Shown: positions 45,052 to 54,053, counted from the stretch's first letter. The stretch is DNA of 64,000 nucleotides from Paraburkholderia sartisoli (GCF_900107685.1 NZ_FNRQ01000004.1:186001-250000), one strand, 5' to 3'. Program-made: numbers and translations. Notes: a model not told the origin generated them from the letters alone.

Positions 45052-46413
45052 CTAGTGACCGGACGTGCCGGTTTCCAGCGGCGCCGGCGCGGCCAGCTCG
45101 GGGCGTGACGCCTGCTTGATCAGCAGCGCGACGCATGCAATCACGCCAGCCAGCGCGATCATGGCGAAAATACCCGCGAACGAGAAATGCCGGCGGGCCA
45201 GTTCCGCAACGAGGAAGGATCCTGCGATGCCGCCAAAGCGGCCTATGCCAAGCATCCACGCGACGCCGGTGCCACGACCCTGGGTCGGATAAAACGCGGC
45301 GGCCAGCGCGGGCATCGACGATTGCGCGGTGTTCATCAATACGCCCGCCACGAACACCGTCAGCACCAGCAAGCCGACGTTACCCACCGCCTGCCCGATA
45401 CAGTAGACGCTCACTGCCGTGAGCGCGTAGCACACGGCAATGATCCGGTTCGCGTTGAAGCGATCCATCAACACGCCGCACACCACCGCGCCCACGCCAC
45501 CGAGCGGGAACAGCGCGGAGATCAGCGTCGCGCGTTGCGGGCTCAGGCCGGCTTCCTTCAGCAGGATCGGCATCCAGTTGATCGACGCATAGAAAATCAC
45601 GAGGCCCATGAAGTACGTGAGCCACAGCATCACCGTGCCGACGATATAGGAACGCGACAGCACGAGCCCGGCGCCGCTCTTCCCCGCGACCTGCGGCGCC
45701 TGCTCGGTCATCACAAACGATCCCGCCTGTGCCGCCGCACTGGAAATACGCGCCAGCACCGCGCAGATCTTTTCGGCGGGATGGTTCTTCGCGACCATGT
45801 AACGCACGGATTCCGGCAACTTGAGCAGCAACGCCAGCACGAGCAGCAAGGGCGTGATGCCGCCGAGCATCAGCACGGCGCGCCACCCGAAATGCGGAAT
45901 CAGCCATGCCGCGAGAAAGCCGCCACACGCCGCGCCTAGCGGAAAGCCACAGAACATCAGGTTGATGACCGTCGCGCGCCGGCGATCAGGACAGAATTCG
46001 CCCATCATCGTGACCGCATTGGGCATCGCGGCGCCAAGGCCGATTCCAGTGATGAAGCGCAGAACAGTCAGGTGCCCGATGGTCGTCGAGAAAGCCGAAC
46101 CGAGACACGCCACGCCAAAGAGCATGACCGAGCCGATCAACAACAGACGCCGTCCAAGCCGGTCGGAAAGCGGCCCTGACACGAGCGCGCCGCACGCGAG
46201 GCCGAACAGCGCGGCGCTCAAGACCGGCGCGAGATCCGGCTTGCTGACGTTCCACTCCGTGATCAGCGAAGGCGCGATAAAGCCGATCGCCGCGGTGTCG
46301 AAACCGTCCAGCAGCACGATCACAAAGCACATGAAGAAAATGAGCCACTGAAACCCCGAGAACGGGTGCTCATTGATAAACGTCTGCACGTTGACGGCAG
46401 TGTTTCGATTCAC
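45052..46413 (-). CDS. MFS transporter, aromatic acid:proton symporter (AAHS) family
   Basis: 453 residues from a GTG (VNRNTAVNVQTFINEHPF) with GGGGAAG upstream; the frame is open to 46485. The AAHS signature LDGFDTAAIGFIAPSLITEW is followed by GALVSGPLSDRLGRRLLL, with the family's acidic residue in the first helix (LLDGFD). About twelve membrane segments. Relatives import benzoate, 4-hydroxybenzoate, protocatechuate or related acids. No aromatic-degradation gene is adjacent, so the substrate stays open. Confidence 0.87.
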   Translation of the reverse strand: MNRNTAVNVQTFINEHPFSGFQWLIFFMCFVIVLLDGFDTAAIGFIAPSLITEWNVSKPDLAPVLSAALFGLACGALVSGPLSDRLGRRLLLIGSVMLFGVACLGSAFSTTIGHLTVLRFITGIGLGAAMPNAVTMMGEFCPDRRRATVINLMFCGFPLGAACGGFLAAWLIPHFGWRAVLMLGGITPLLLVLALLLKLPESVRYMVAKNHPAEKICAVLARISSAAAQAGSFVMTEQAPQVAGKSGAGLVLSRSYIVGTVMLWLTYFMGLVIFYASINWMPILLKEAGLSPQRATLISALFPLGGVGAVVCGVLMDRFNANRIIAVCYALTAVSVYCIGQAVGNVGLLVLTVFVAGVLMNTAQSSMPALAAAFYPTQGRGTGVAWMLGIGRFGGIAGSFLVAELARRHFSFAGIFAMIALAGVIACVALLIKQASRPELAAPAPLETGTSGH

Positions 46414-46760
46414 GTTTCTTCCCCTGACAGCGGACGGCGCGGTGGCGCCATCCACGTTACGATCCTGCGCGGCCGCAAGCGTCAATCCCTATCCGCACCG
46501 ACTGCAAACTGGTTATCAGACCTTCACCAGTTTCCGGGTGACTGGACTCGAAGCAGCACGTTCAGCCGGTTGATATGCGCGGATTTGTTCGCCTTTAGAA
46601 CACGAATTCTTTTATTGAACAACGGCCGATTGTAAGGAGCCGCTTCGCTGACGGTCAACACGGGATAACCCGATTGATTGTCTTGAACGTCCCCTCGAAT
46701 GTCCCCTCGATGGCACTAGCCCCGTTCACCGCGTTCGAATGCGGCACGGCCCGCGCTTAC
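46414..46760. other. Gene-free interval of about 347 bp
   Basis: No coding frame of note. It holds the AAHS promoter region and, at 46689-46710, a 12-bp-spaced direct repeat GTCCCCTCGA, and a CGGG-ATAA-CCCG stem just before it. No regulator is adjacent that would obviously use them. Confidence 0.4.
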
Positions 46761-47243
46761 TTACTGGCAAAGCGAAAACGCCTCGCGCGCCGCGATGTCG
46801 CCGTTACCGTAAATGCCCGCGACGGTGCAATCGCCCGCGACGCATTCGAACGTCGAATCGCCAAACGTCAGCACGAAGTGCCGCAGGCCACCTTCAAGCG
46901 AATACTCCGGTCCCCACGAATCCTCGACCAGCGATGAGCGCATGACCTCGTGCGCGCTATATCCGCGCAGGCCTTTTGAAGTCAGAAAATAAGCGGGCAG
47001 ATCCGCGTCGCGCGGCGGTCCGAACTGGTGAAACGCGGCCGACATGAATGCGATCACGCAAAACGGATCGTCGTCGCTAAACGGACCGAAGCGCTCGAAG
47101 TCCGCCTCCGCGATGCGATAGACAATCGCGACCAGCCTTTCATTGGCCAGCACGAACGGCGCGCTGGTGTCGCGATCGGGATGGGGGATGTCGTCCATCA
47201 GGACGACCTGGTCCTGCTCGCTGGATTGCGGTGCGTGGCTCAT
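46761..47243 (-). CDS. Hypothetical protein
   Basis: 160 residues, acidic and soluble-looking, with no signal peptide. The core VLANERLVAIVYRIAEADFERFGPFSDDD is followed by CVIAFMSAAFHQF and a compact beta-rich end (RHFVLTFGDSTFECVAGDC). No known domain is recognised. It is single and lies between the AAHS transporter promoter and a decayed autotransporter fragment; its intact frame shows it is probably functional. Confidence 0.6.
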   Translation of the reverse strand: MSHAPQSSEQDQVVLMDDIPHPDRDTSAPFVLANERLVAIVYRIAEADFERFGPFSDDDPFCVIAFMSAAFHQFGPPRDADLPAYFLTSKGLRGYSAHEVMRSSLVEDSWGPEYSLEGGLRHFVLTFGDSTFECVAGDCTVAGIYGNGDIAAREAFSLCQ

Positions 47244-47336
47244 CGGTGGGTTCGGCGCTCCGTGACGGGTTCATGCAGTCCATCGCCGGGGCGCGGACAA
47301 CGCCGCCAGGAAACGCTGCGCCGTAGAGTGTAATGG

Positions 47337-47600
47337 AATCCCGGCACGTGGCGCCTGCACACCAGGCCTGCCCGTGAGTCCGCTTGCGGCATGAAACGAC
47401 ACGCTGGAAATGCCGTCGTCGAGATCGCCGATCGACGTGTGCTGCCAGATCAGTTGCGCCTGCGGCTCGATGCTCAAGACCGTCGACTGAGCAATGGGCA
47501 CGCTGCCTTCGAGCGACCCACCGACCGTATGACCGTATGACCGTGCGTCGTCGCGCCGATGCCCTGGTTCGACGACGGATCGATCGTGAGCGTGCTACCC
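47337..47600 (-). pseudogene. Autotransporter beta-barrel remnant, frameshifted
   Basis: The minus strand encodes autotransporter barrel sequence: QSTVLSIEPQAQLIWQHTS and SSVSFHAASGLTG in one frame, and, just before it, SSNQGIGATTHGHTV in another. The break is a tandem duplication of GACCGTAT at 47523-47538 on the plus strand; deleting one copy rejoins the frames as GHTVGGSLEGSVPIAQ. Barrel sequence stops at about 47375, where the reading becomes unrelated. No passenger domain or start is left. It is a fragment of a large secreted protein gene that once lay here. Confidence 0.78.
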
Positions 47601-47608
47601 CGTGGACC

Positions 47609-47646
47609 AAAAAAAATGCCCCGGCACCGTTACCGGCGTCGGGGCA
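47609..47646 (-). terminator. Rho-independent terminator reading leftwards
   Basis: On the minus strand TGCCCC (47646-47641) pairs with GGGGCA (47622-47617), with further C/G pairing inside the loop region, followed by eight T residues (A-run at 47616-47609 on the plus strand). No minus-strand gene lies between it and the divergent FMN reductase gene, 280 bp away. Confidence 0.75.
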
Positions 47647-47924
47647 AATCCCATGTCAAAGAAGATGTCATAGAGGAGACGGAATCATCGTACCTGCGTG
47701 CGGCAGACCCGCCAACCAACGGTTTCGTATATCCATATCGCGCGGCGCCATACGCCATGGCTAAACGGAACGCACCGTGTTTTCAGGCATATCGTTAGAA
47801 CAAAAAACACGTTCGCAATGGCGCCCCGGGTCACTAACATGGCGGATCAGTCCGGCTTGCCCCGCCTGCACGCGCAGCCCCGCCGTGCAGCGCCCGTGGC
47901 CGCAACGCAAGAAGGAGCATCGCA

Positions 47925-48608
47925 TTGACCGGTTTCAATCACATCCGCACGCCGCTCGTCGTGGGTATCGGCGGCACGACGCGCGACGGATCGTCGACCG
48001 AACGCGCCCTGCGCGTCGCGCTGAATGGCGCTGAAAGCGCCGGCGCGCGTACGCATCTGTTTGGCGGTGCGTTTTTGCACAGCCTGCCGCACTACGCGCC
48101 GGAAAGCGCGTCGCTCACCGAAGCGCAGCGCGAACTGATCGAAGCCGTGCGCGAGGCCGACGCCGTCATCATCGCGACGCCGGGCTATCACGGCGGCGTC
48201 TCCGGGCTCGTCAAGAATGCACTCGATACGCTCGAGGCGTTGCGCGCCGACGCGCGTCCCTACCTGGACGGCCGCGCGGTCGGCTGCATCGTCACGGCGT
48301 ATGGCTGGCAGGCGACGGGCACGGTGCTGGGTTCGCTGCGCTCGATCGTCCACGCGTTGCGCGGCTGGCCGACGCCGCTCGGCGCCGGCATCAATACGCT
48401 CGAAACCCGCTTCGAAACAGAAAACACGTGCTCCGATCCGAAAGCCGCCGAACAGCTCACCACTGTGGGCAACCAGGCTGCGACGTTCGCGCTGACGTTC
48501 GGCGCGGGACGATCGACGGCGCCAGTGTCGCGCACAGCGCTCGCGGAACAGGAAAGCGCCGCGCCCCGGCCATCGCGCGCCGCAAAAGTACTGTCGCTTG
48601 CGAGCTGA
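47925..48608 (+). CDS. NADPH-dependent FMN reductase family protein
   Basis: 227 residues from a TTG (LTGFNHIRTPLVVGIGGTTR, read as Met) with AGGAG about 9 bases upstream. It is a flavodoxin-like fold: GIGGTTRDGSSTERALR for the FMN phosphate, AVIIATPGYHGGVSGLVKNALD for the flavin ring, as in SsuE and ArsH-type reductases. The C-terminal 35 residues are a polar tail. It supplies reduced flavin or reduces quinones. No monooxygenase partner is adjacent. Confidence 0.85.
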   Translation: MTGFNHIRTPLVVGIGGTTRDGSSTERALRVALNGAESAGARTHLFGGAFLHSLPHYAPESASLTEAQRELIEAVREADAVIIATPGYHGGVSGLVKNALDTLEALRADARPYLDGRAVGCIVTAYGWQATGTVLGSLRSIVHALRGWPTPLGAGINTLETRFETENTCSDPKAAEQLTTVGNQAATFALTFGAGRSTAPVSRTALAEQESAAPRPSRAAKVLSLAS

Positions 48609-48958
48609 CTGGCGCGGGTTTCCACGCAGAGCAGGCCGGTATCCGCGCGTCCACCCGCATAGCCACAGCCGCGCGCAGCGTGTGCCAGCGCACACAGCGC
48701 GCACGGCCGGTCGGGCCGTGCGTATGCCATGCAACATACGGAAAGCGCGTGGACGCCGGATAGTGTGACCACGCGCATACGACACCGCCACATCCTGATC
48801 ATCGATGACCGTTCAAGGCCACCCCTGATTTGCTTGCGACGAAAGATTGGTTCACTCGCCACGCGGCACGGCCTACGCTTGTCCCTGCCCGCTCGTTGAC
48901 CGATCGTCGCACTTCGCGTGAACTGAAAACGCAAGCGGGCGCGATCATCGGCACGACC
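48609..48958. other. Gene-free interval of 350 bp
   Basis: Two hairpins stand next to each other: GTGTGC/GCACAC at about 48681-48696 and CGCACGGCC/GGCCGTGCG at 48700-48722. No T-run follows, so these are weak terminators at best. No gene was seen. Confidence 0.4.
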
Positions 48959-49174
48959 ATGAACCGACTCATTCACTACAAGGGCTACGAGGTTGCGACA
49001 GCAGCACAGCCCCTTCCCAACGGCCTCTTCGCAGCCAATCTGACCATCGAGAAAGCCACGGTGACACCGAGGCGCGCATATTCGTTCGATGCCCTCGATT
49101 ACTTTTTCGACGAAGAGCACGCGCTGGCCTATGCGTTCCGATGGGGACGCCTGTGGATCGACAATCACCGGTAG
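48959..49174 (+). CDS. Small hypothetical protein with YKGYEV motif
   Basis: 71 residues from MNRLIHYKGYEVATAAQPL. Predicted strands at the N-terminus (LIHYKGYEV, FAANLTIEKATV) and a C-terminal helix (EEHALAYAFRWGRLWID). The arrangement resembles the protein at 4580-4861, which begins TYKGFEI and ends in a similar helix with AEQLIDG. No function is known; no clear ribosome site is seen before the ATG. Confidence 0.62.
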   Translation: MNRLIHYKGYEVATAAQPLPNGLFAANLTIEKATVTPRRAYSFDALDYFFDEEHALAYAFRWGRLWIDNHR

Positions 49175-49553
49175 ACGTTGCCCGGGACGAGCGGACCACT
49201 GGCGTTGACTGCGCCGACGCCGCGTTTTGGGGGTTGTGACAGAATAAGCGACATGTCCGCCCGCTCCTCGTTGCCATGTCCGGTACGCTGACGCATGCTC
49301 CCGAAGATCGCGCACAGCGCCACTGGACCTTCCTTGTCGTGGCGGCGCAAATCATGACATTCTCTGCGCGTTAGGGCGATCGCGTTCAGGCTCGTGTGGA
49401 ATCGCGTCGCGATCGCGAACGGCGTAGCGCACGATCCGGATTTCCTCGCGTCTAACGATGACACGCCCGGTAAAAAGCTGGGCATGCGCGGCTTGTCCGG
49501 CCAGTCTTCGTGCCGCCGCAAGCCGCGAACGCCGCCACAATCCTGGAGACAGC
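49175..49553. other. Gene-free interval of 379 bp
   Basis: No coding frame that looks real in either strand. It contains the upstream region of the amidase gene, with CTGGAG at 49543-49548 as its ribosome site. Nothing else was recognised. Confidence 0.4.
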
Positions 49554-51008
49554 ATGACATGGACGGTCGATGAACAACTCGCGCTGACGGCCACGGAGGC
49601 CGTCGCCGCCATCCAGCAGGGGCGCCTCGCCGCCACCGATTACGTCGCGACGTTGCTGGCGCGGGCGGCCGCACTGTCGACGCTGAACGCGCTCACGGTG
49701 CTCAACATGGAAGGCGCGCTCGAAGCGGCAAAACGCATCGACGCGCTGTCCACCGCTGAAAAAGCGCGCCTGCCGCTTGCCGGCCTGCCGGTCGTCGTCA
49801 AGGACAACATCAACACGGTGGGGCTGCAGACATCGGCGGCCACGCCCGCGCTCGAGAATTTCATTCCGTCTTCCAGCGCGCCCTCCGTGCAGCGGCTTGT
49901 CGATGCCGGCGCGATCGTGCTCGGCAAGGCCAACATGCACGAACTGGCGTTCGGCATCACCAGCACTAATCTGGCTTCGCACGCCGGACCAGTGCGCAAT
50001 CCGTACGATCCATCGCTGATTCCCGGCGGCTCTTCGGGCGGCACCGCCGCCGCCATCGCCGCACGCATCGTGCCCGCCGGCCTCGGCACCGACACCGGCG
50101 GCTCAACGCGCATTCCCGCCGCGCTGACCGGCACTGCGGGCTTTCGTCCTTCGGTGGGCAACGGCGGCCCCGCGCGCCGCTATCACGACCCGCACGCCGT
50201 CGTGCCGATCAGCCGCACGCGCGACACCGTCGGACCAATGGCGCGCACCGTCGCCGATATCGCGCTGCTCGACGGCGTCATCACGAGCGACGCCACGTTG
50301 CCCGCCGTTTCGCTTGCGGGCCTGCGCATCGGGCTGCCCGCGCCGCTCTGGGAAGGCCTGGAACGCGCGCTCGAAGGCGTCGCGCGCGCGGCCGTGGCGC
50401 GCCTCGCGGCAGCGGGCGTGGTCTTCGTCGAACTCGACATGCCCGGGCTCATCGAGTTGAACGACAAGGTCAGCTCGCCCGTGGCGCTGCACGAGCCCGT
50501 CGACGATGTCCCCGCGTGGCTCGTCGCCAACGACGCGCCCGTGAAAACCGTGGTGGATATCGCGGCGCGCATCGCGTGCCCGGACGTGCGCAGCGCGTAC
50601 GACGCGATCATCGCCGACGTGTTCGCCAGTCAATACGACGCGGCGATGCACACGTGGCGTCCGCAGCTTCAACACCTGTATGACGCGACCTTCAACACGC
50701 ACCGGATCGACGCGTTGCTGTTCCCCACCACGATCCTCGCCGCCGTGCCCATCGACGAGATGAATGGCTCGTCGACAGTGACGATCGACGGCGGCGAAAC
50801 GCTCGATGAAATGGCGGCGTTCCTGCGCAATACCGACCCGGCCAGCAACGCCGGCATTCCGGGCCTTTCGCTGCCCGCGGGCATGACGCGGGACGGCCGC
50901 CCCGTCGGCATCGAACTGGACGGGCCGACCGGCAGCGACCGGCGCCTGCTCGCGATCGGCGTCGCGTTCGAACAGGTGCTGGGCTCGCTCGCGGCGCCCG
51001 CCTTGTAG
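49554..51008 (+). CDS. Amidase signature family hydrolase (indoleacetamide hydrolase-like)
   Basis: 484 residues from MTWTVDEQLALTATEAV. The amidase triad is complete: Lys83 in VVVKDNINT, cis-Ser at 160/161 in GGSSGGTAAA and nucleophile Ser184 in TDTGGSTRIPAA. The wording PALENF, HELAFGITSTNLASHAG is like indoleacetamide or mandelamide hydrolases. It cleaves an amide to acid and ammonia in the cytoplasm. A GntR gene follows 130 bp downstream on the same strand and may control it. Confidence 0.87.
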   Translation: MTWTVDEQLALTATEAVAAIQQGRLAATDYVATLLARAAALSTLNALTVLNMEGALEAAKRIDALSTAEKARLPLAGLPVVVKDNINTVGLQTSAATPALENFIPSSSAPSVQRLVDAGAIVLGKANMHELAFGITSTNLASHAGPVRNPYDPSLIPGGSSGGTAAAIAARIVPAGLGTDTGGSTRIPAALTGTAGFRPSVGNGGPARRYHDPHAVVPISRTRDTVGPMARTVADIALLDGVITSDATLPAVSLAGLRIGLPAPLWEGLERALEGVARAAVARLAAAGVVFVELDMPGLIELNDKVSSPVALHEPVDDVPAWLVANDAPVKTVVDIAARIACPDVRSAYDAIIADVFASQYDAAMHTWRPQLQHLYDATFNTHRIDALLFPTTILAAVPIDEMNGSSTVTIDGGETLDEMAAFLRNTDPASNAGIPGLSLPAGMTRDGRPVGIELDGPTGSDRRLLAIGVAFEQVLGSLAAPAL

Positions 51009-51045
51009 CCGCCCGGCGTGTGCCGGAACCTTCGCATGTGGACGC

Positions 51046-51051
51046 TATAAT
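51046..51051 (+). promoter_or_regulatory. -10 box TATAAT before gntR
   Basis: Perfect TATAAT in a GC-rich region, 87 bp before the gntR start. No clear -35 box was found 16-18 bp upstream, so the promoter may need an activator. Confidence 0.4.
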
Positions 51052-51138
51052 CGCTGCGTTGCGGCGAAGGCGGTCCTGCCTCGCGTCCATATCGCGAAGC
51101 GGGCCGCGTCGCCGCCTGTCGCCACGTCCACCGAAACC

Positions 51139-51894
51139 ATGCAATTTCGCCCGATCCCGACGTTCACCCGCAAGCGCCTCTCCGATGTCGTGTCGGACCA
51201 GATCAAGGCGTTGATCTCGGAAGGCGCGCTCGGCCCGGGTGACCGTCTGCCTGCCGAACGCGAGCTCGCGACGCAGCTCGGCGTGTCGCGCCCTTCGCTG
51301 CGCGAAGCGCTGGTTCGACTCGAAGCCGACGGTTACATCGAAATGACCGGTCGCGGCGGCTTCGTGGTGACCGACATGACAGCCGCGGTCATTTCAAAGC
51401 CGCTCGCCGAACTGCTGCTGCAAAACGCGCGCACGCGCTCCGATATCCTGGAGCTCAGACAGGGCCTTGAATCGATCGCAACGGTGTACGCAGCCGAGCG
51501 CGCGACGCCCGGGGATCTCGCCGCGATCCGCACGGCGTTTGAGTCGTTAAAGACCTGTGCATTGTCATCCGACCGCACGCATCTTGCCGATCTCGACGCC
51601 GCATTTCATCTTGCGATTGCCGATTCGACCCACAACGTCGCACTCGCGCACGTGATGCATGGCATCCACACACTGATCCGCGAATCGATGCGTCAATCGC
51701 ACCGGCTCATCGATTACGACGACGCGATGGAACAGCAGCTTCTCGAGCAGCACCAGGCCATCTACGATGCGATCATGGCACGCGACGCGCACAAGGCGCG
51801 CAGCGCGGCCGAGCAGCATCTGACATACGTACGGGCGCTTTACGAGCGACACGCGGCGCAGCCACACCCGGTCACGCGGGATCGCGCAACATAA
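51139..51894 (+). CDS. GntR-family regulator, FadR/FCD subfamily (LldR/PdhR-like)
   Basis: 251 residues. Winged helix (about 12-75) has LISEGALGPGDRLPAERELA, VSRPSLREALVRLEADG and RGGFVV. FCD domain (about 95-235) has RQGLESIATVYAAERAT, AFHLAIADSTHNVALAHVM and EQHQAIYDAIMARD with the metal-type His residues. It probably regulates the amidase gene upstream. The effector may be an organic acid; this is inference. Confidence 0.88.
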   Translation: MQFRPIPTFTRKRLSDVVSDQIKALISEGALGPGDRLPAERELATQLGVSRPSLREALVRLEADGYIEMTGRGGFVVTDMTAAVISKPLAELLLQNARTRSDILELRQGLESIATVYAAERATPGDLAAIRTAFESLKTCALSSDRTHLADLDAAFHLAIADSTHNVALAHVMHGIHTLIRESMRQSHRLIDYDDAMEQQLLEQHQAIYDAIMARDAHKARSAAEQHLTYVRALYERHAAQPHPVTRDRAT

Positions 51895-51909
51895 CGGAAC
51901 GGACGCCCC

Positions 51910-52659
51910 ATGCGCCTCGCGCTTTACACTTTCATCAGCGTCGTGCTCGCCGCCACCAGCAGTGGCTGCGCGACGCTCGCCGCGGCGGATTCGAACGCGC
52001 TATGGCGCATCGTCGACGGGCAGTGCGTGATGTCGATGCAATCATCAGGGACGCCGGGGTTCTGCACCCGTGTCGATCTGCAGGCCCATTACGCGATTCT
52101 CAAGGACATCAACGGTTCGTCGCAGTACCTGCTGATTCCGACCGATCGCGTGACTGGCATCGAAAGCCCCCAGATTCTCGCTGACGATGCGCCGCCGTAC
52201 TGGTCCGACGCATGGAACGCCCGCACGTACGTTCAAAAGGCCGTCAAACAGGAACTCGGCGACGAACAACTCGGGCTGGAAATCAACTCCCCGTATCGCC
52301 GTTCGCAGTCGCAACTGCACATCCATATCGACTGCCTGCGTAAAGACGTGATCGATGTGCTCGCGCGATATCGTCGTGACGCGCCGGGCAAATGGCATTG
52401 GGACACGATCGACGGAAACCGCTACCGTGTCATGCGCGTCGCCTCGATTGACGGAGCCGACGATCCGTTCAGGGTCGTTGCGCGCGATCTGCCGAACGAC
52501 ACGACGATGGCGTCGCAAACGATTCTCGTGACTGGCGCGGGTCCTTCCGCGAAAAGCGACGGATGGCTGATTGTCAACAGCAGCCTGGATCTCGACGAAG
52601 GCAGTGGTTCAGCGGAACCGCTGATGGATCACGCGTGCAAGCTCGCGCGGAAAAGCTGA
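51910..52659 (+). CDS. cdh: CDP-diacylglycerol pyrophosphatase
   Basis: 249 residues. Lipoprotein-type or secretory N-terminus (MRLALYTFISVVLAATSSGC with a possible lipobox at SSGC). The Cdh features are HYAILKDINGSSQYLLIPTDRVTGIESP and the HIT-like HIHIDC with H137 and H139. It hydrolyses CDP-diacylglycerol to CMP and phosphatidate at the outer side of the inner membrane. Its length is like that of E. coli Cdh. The fatty-acid desaturase gene follows on the same strand. Confidence 0.9.
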   Translation: MRLALYTFISVVLAATSSGCATLAAADSNALWRIVDGQCVMSMQSSGTPGFCTRVDLQAHYAILKDINGSSQYLLIPTDRVTGIESPQILADDAPPYWSDAWNARTYVQKAVKQELGDEQLGLEINSPYRRSQSQLHIHIDCLRKDVIDVLARYRRDAPGKWHWDTIDGNRYRVMRVASIDGADDPFRVVARDLPNDTTMASQTILVTGAGPSAKSDGWLIVNSSLDLDEGSGSAEPLMDHACKLARKS

Positions 52660-52833
52660 CAACTCACATTTCCTTCATTGCGCTGGAACAGGCTTTCCCG
52701 TATTTCGGCACATGCTTTGCGCAAGAAATTGGTTCTGTCATCCGACACGGGCCTTTAGGATCGGCTTCAATGGGCGTGCCGTCTAACCACGTCGCGCAGT
52801 ATCAGCAGCCTTTCTAACTGTGCGAAGCAGCCT

Positions 52834-53871
52834 GTGGCGAACTATCTCGACGACACCCAGCGCCGTACCCTGGCCCGCCTCGCCACCACGCTGACGTGGC
52901 GTACAGAATGGCCGACGTGGCTGTTGATCGCGACGATTTACGCATCCTGGTTCGGCGTTGCGATTCACGTTCGCGCGCTCGGTGTGCCCGTTGCCGCGAT
53001 TCTTCTCGCTTTCCTCAGCGCGTGGTACATGTCCCTTCAGCACGAACTGATGCACGGTCATCCGACGCGCTCGCGTCTGTTGAACGGACTGTTTGGATTC
53101 GCGCCGCTTGCGGTGTGGTTTCCGTATGGCATCTATCGCGACCTGCATCTTCAGCATCACAACGATCCGCATTTGACGCATCCTGCACTCGACCCGGAAA
53201 GCTATTTTGTGACACATCACGCGTGGCAACGGACGGGGGTCTTGATGCGCGCGCTGCTCATGGTTCGCAACACGTTTATCGGGCGTCTTCTGCTCGGACC
53301 TGCGTTTTCAATCGCGACGACGGCGAACGAAGCGGTTCGCAAGATCACCGGTGGTGACTTGCGCGATGTGCCCGCGTGGCTCATGCATTGCATCGCGCTC
53401 GTTGCGTTGACGTACTGGCTGGACGTGGCGTGCGGCCTGCCGGCATGGGTTTTTATTGTCGGTGTCGGCTATGGGGCACTGTCTGTCGGGTCGGTGCGCT
53501 CGTTTCATGAACATCGTACTGCGAGTTCCGGTCAGCATCGGTCGGTCATCAACGAGGCCGCGTTCTTCTGGCGGCTTCTTTTTCTGAACAATAACTATCA
53601 TGCGGTGCATCATGATCTGCCGCATGTGCCGTGGTTCGCGCTTCGGGAAGTGTATGAAGCGTCTCGCCAGCAATATATAGAACGTTCAGGGGGCTTTCTC
53701 GTATACGGTTACAGCGAGTGGTTGAGGCTGTATGCATTCGGTCCGGTTGCGCATCCGGTGCATGGCAATCTGTCCGGCTTCATCGACAGGAATTCGCCTG
53801 CTTCCACCCGTTTCGCAGGTACATTGCGAGGGAAACTCATGGTAGTTGTCGACCGGGGAGAACTATCATGA
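52834..53871 (+). CDS. Membrane fatty-acid desaturase
   Basis: 345 residues from GTG. Three histidine boxes are intact: HELMHGH from H70, HLQHH from H105 and HAVHH from H256, which bind the di-iron centre. Four or more membrane segments are seen (WLLIATIYASWFGVAIHV, AAILLAFLSAWYMSL, WLMHCIALVALTYWL, WVFIVGVGYGALSVG). It inserts a double bond into an acyl chain or hydroxylates a lipid-like substrate. It follows cdh by 174 bp. Its TGA overlaps an ATG of the short frame at 53868. Confidence 0.87.
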   Translation: MANYLDDTQRRTLARLATTLTWRTEWPTWLLIATIYASWFGVAIHVRALGVPVAAILLAFLSAWYMSLQHELMHGHPTRSRLLNGLFGFAPLAVWFPYGIYRDLHLQHHNDPHLTHPALDPESYFVTHHAWQRTGVLMRALLMVRNTFIGRLLLGPAFSIATTANEAVRKITGGDLRDVPAWLMHCIALVALTYWLDVACGLPAWVFIVGVGYGALSVGSVRSFHEHRTASSGQHRSVINEAAFFWRLLFLNNNYHAVHHDLPHVPWFALREVYEASRQQYIERSGGFLVYGYSEWLRLYAFGPVAHPVHGNLSGFIDRNSPASTRFAGTLRGKLMVVVDRGELS

Positions 53872-54041
53872 AGCTCGCCCATGCGTTCCGCAAGAACCCC
53901 GCAGATGCGCACGGCGCTAGCCTGGATGTCCGTCTCGAACCGCATTTCAATCACGTGGACGTCGGCACTTTACTCACAAGCTGCGCCTGGCGCGCGAGGT
54001 CATGGGTGGCGTCGAAAGGCCTCTATCGAGCCGGACGCTGA
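53868..54041 (+). CDS. Short frame overlapping the desaturase stop, doubtful
   Basis: 57 residues (MKLAHAFRKNPADAHGASLD) starting in the ATGA overlap with the desaturase stop. No domain is recognised. It could be a coupled small protein or the ruined start of a gene whose end is the ketopantoate reductase fragment downstream. Low confidence that it is expressed. Confidence 0.25.
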   Translation: MKLAHAFRKNPADAHGASLDVRLEPHFNHVDVGTLLTSCAWRARSWVASKGLYRAGR

Positions 54042-54053
54042 TCCCACCGCAAA

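Noticed and set aside
48700..48722. Nine-pair hairpin as a Rho-independent terminator for the FMN reductase gene
   Set aside because: No T-run follows and it lies about 90 bp past the stop; kept only as a note in the interval.
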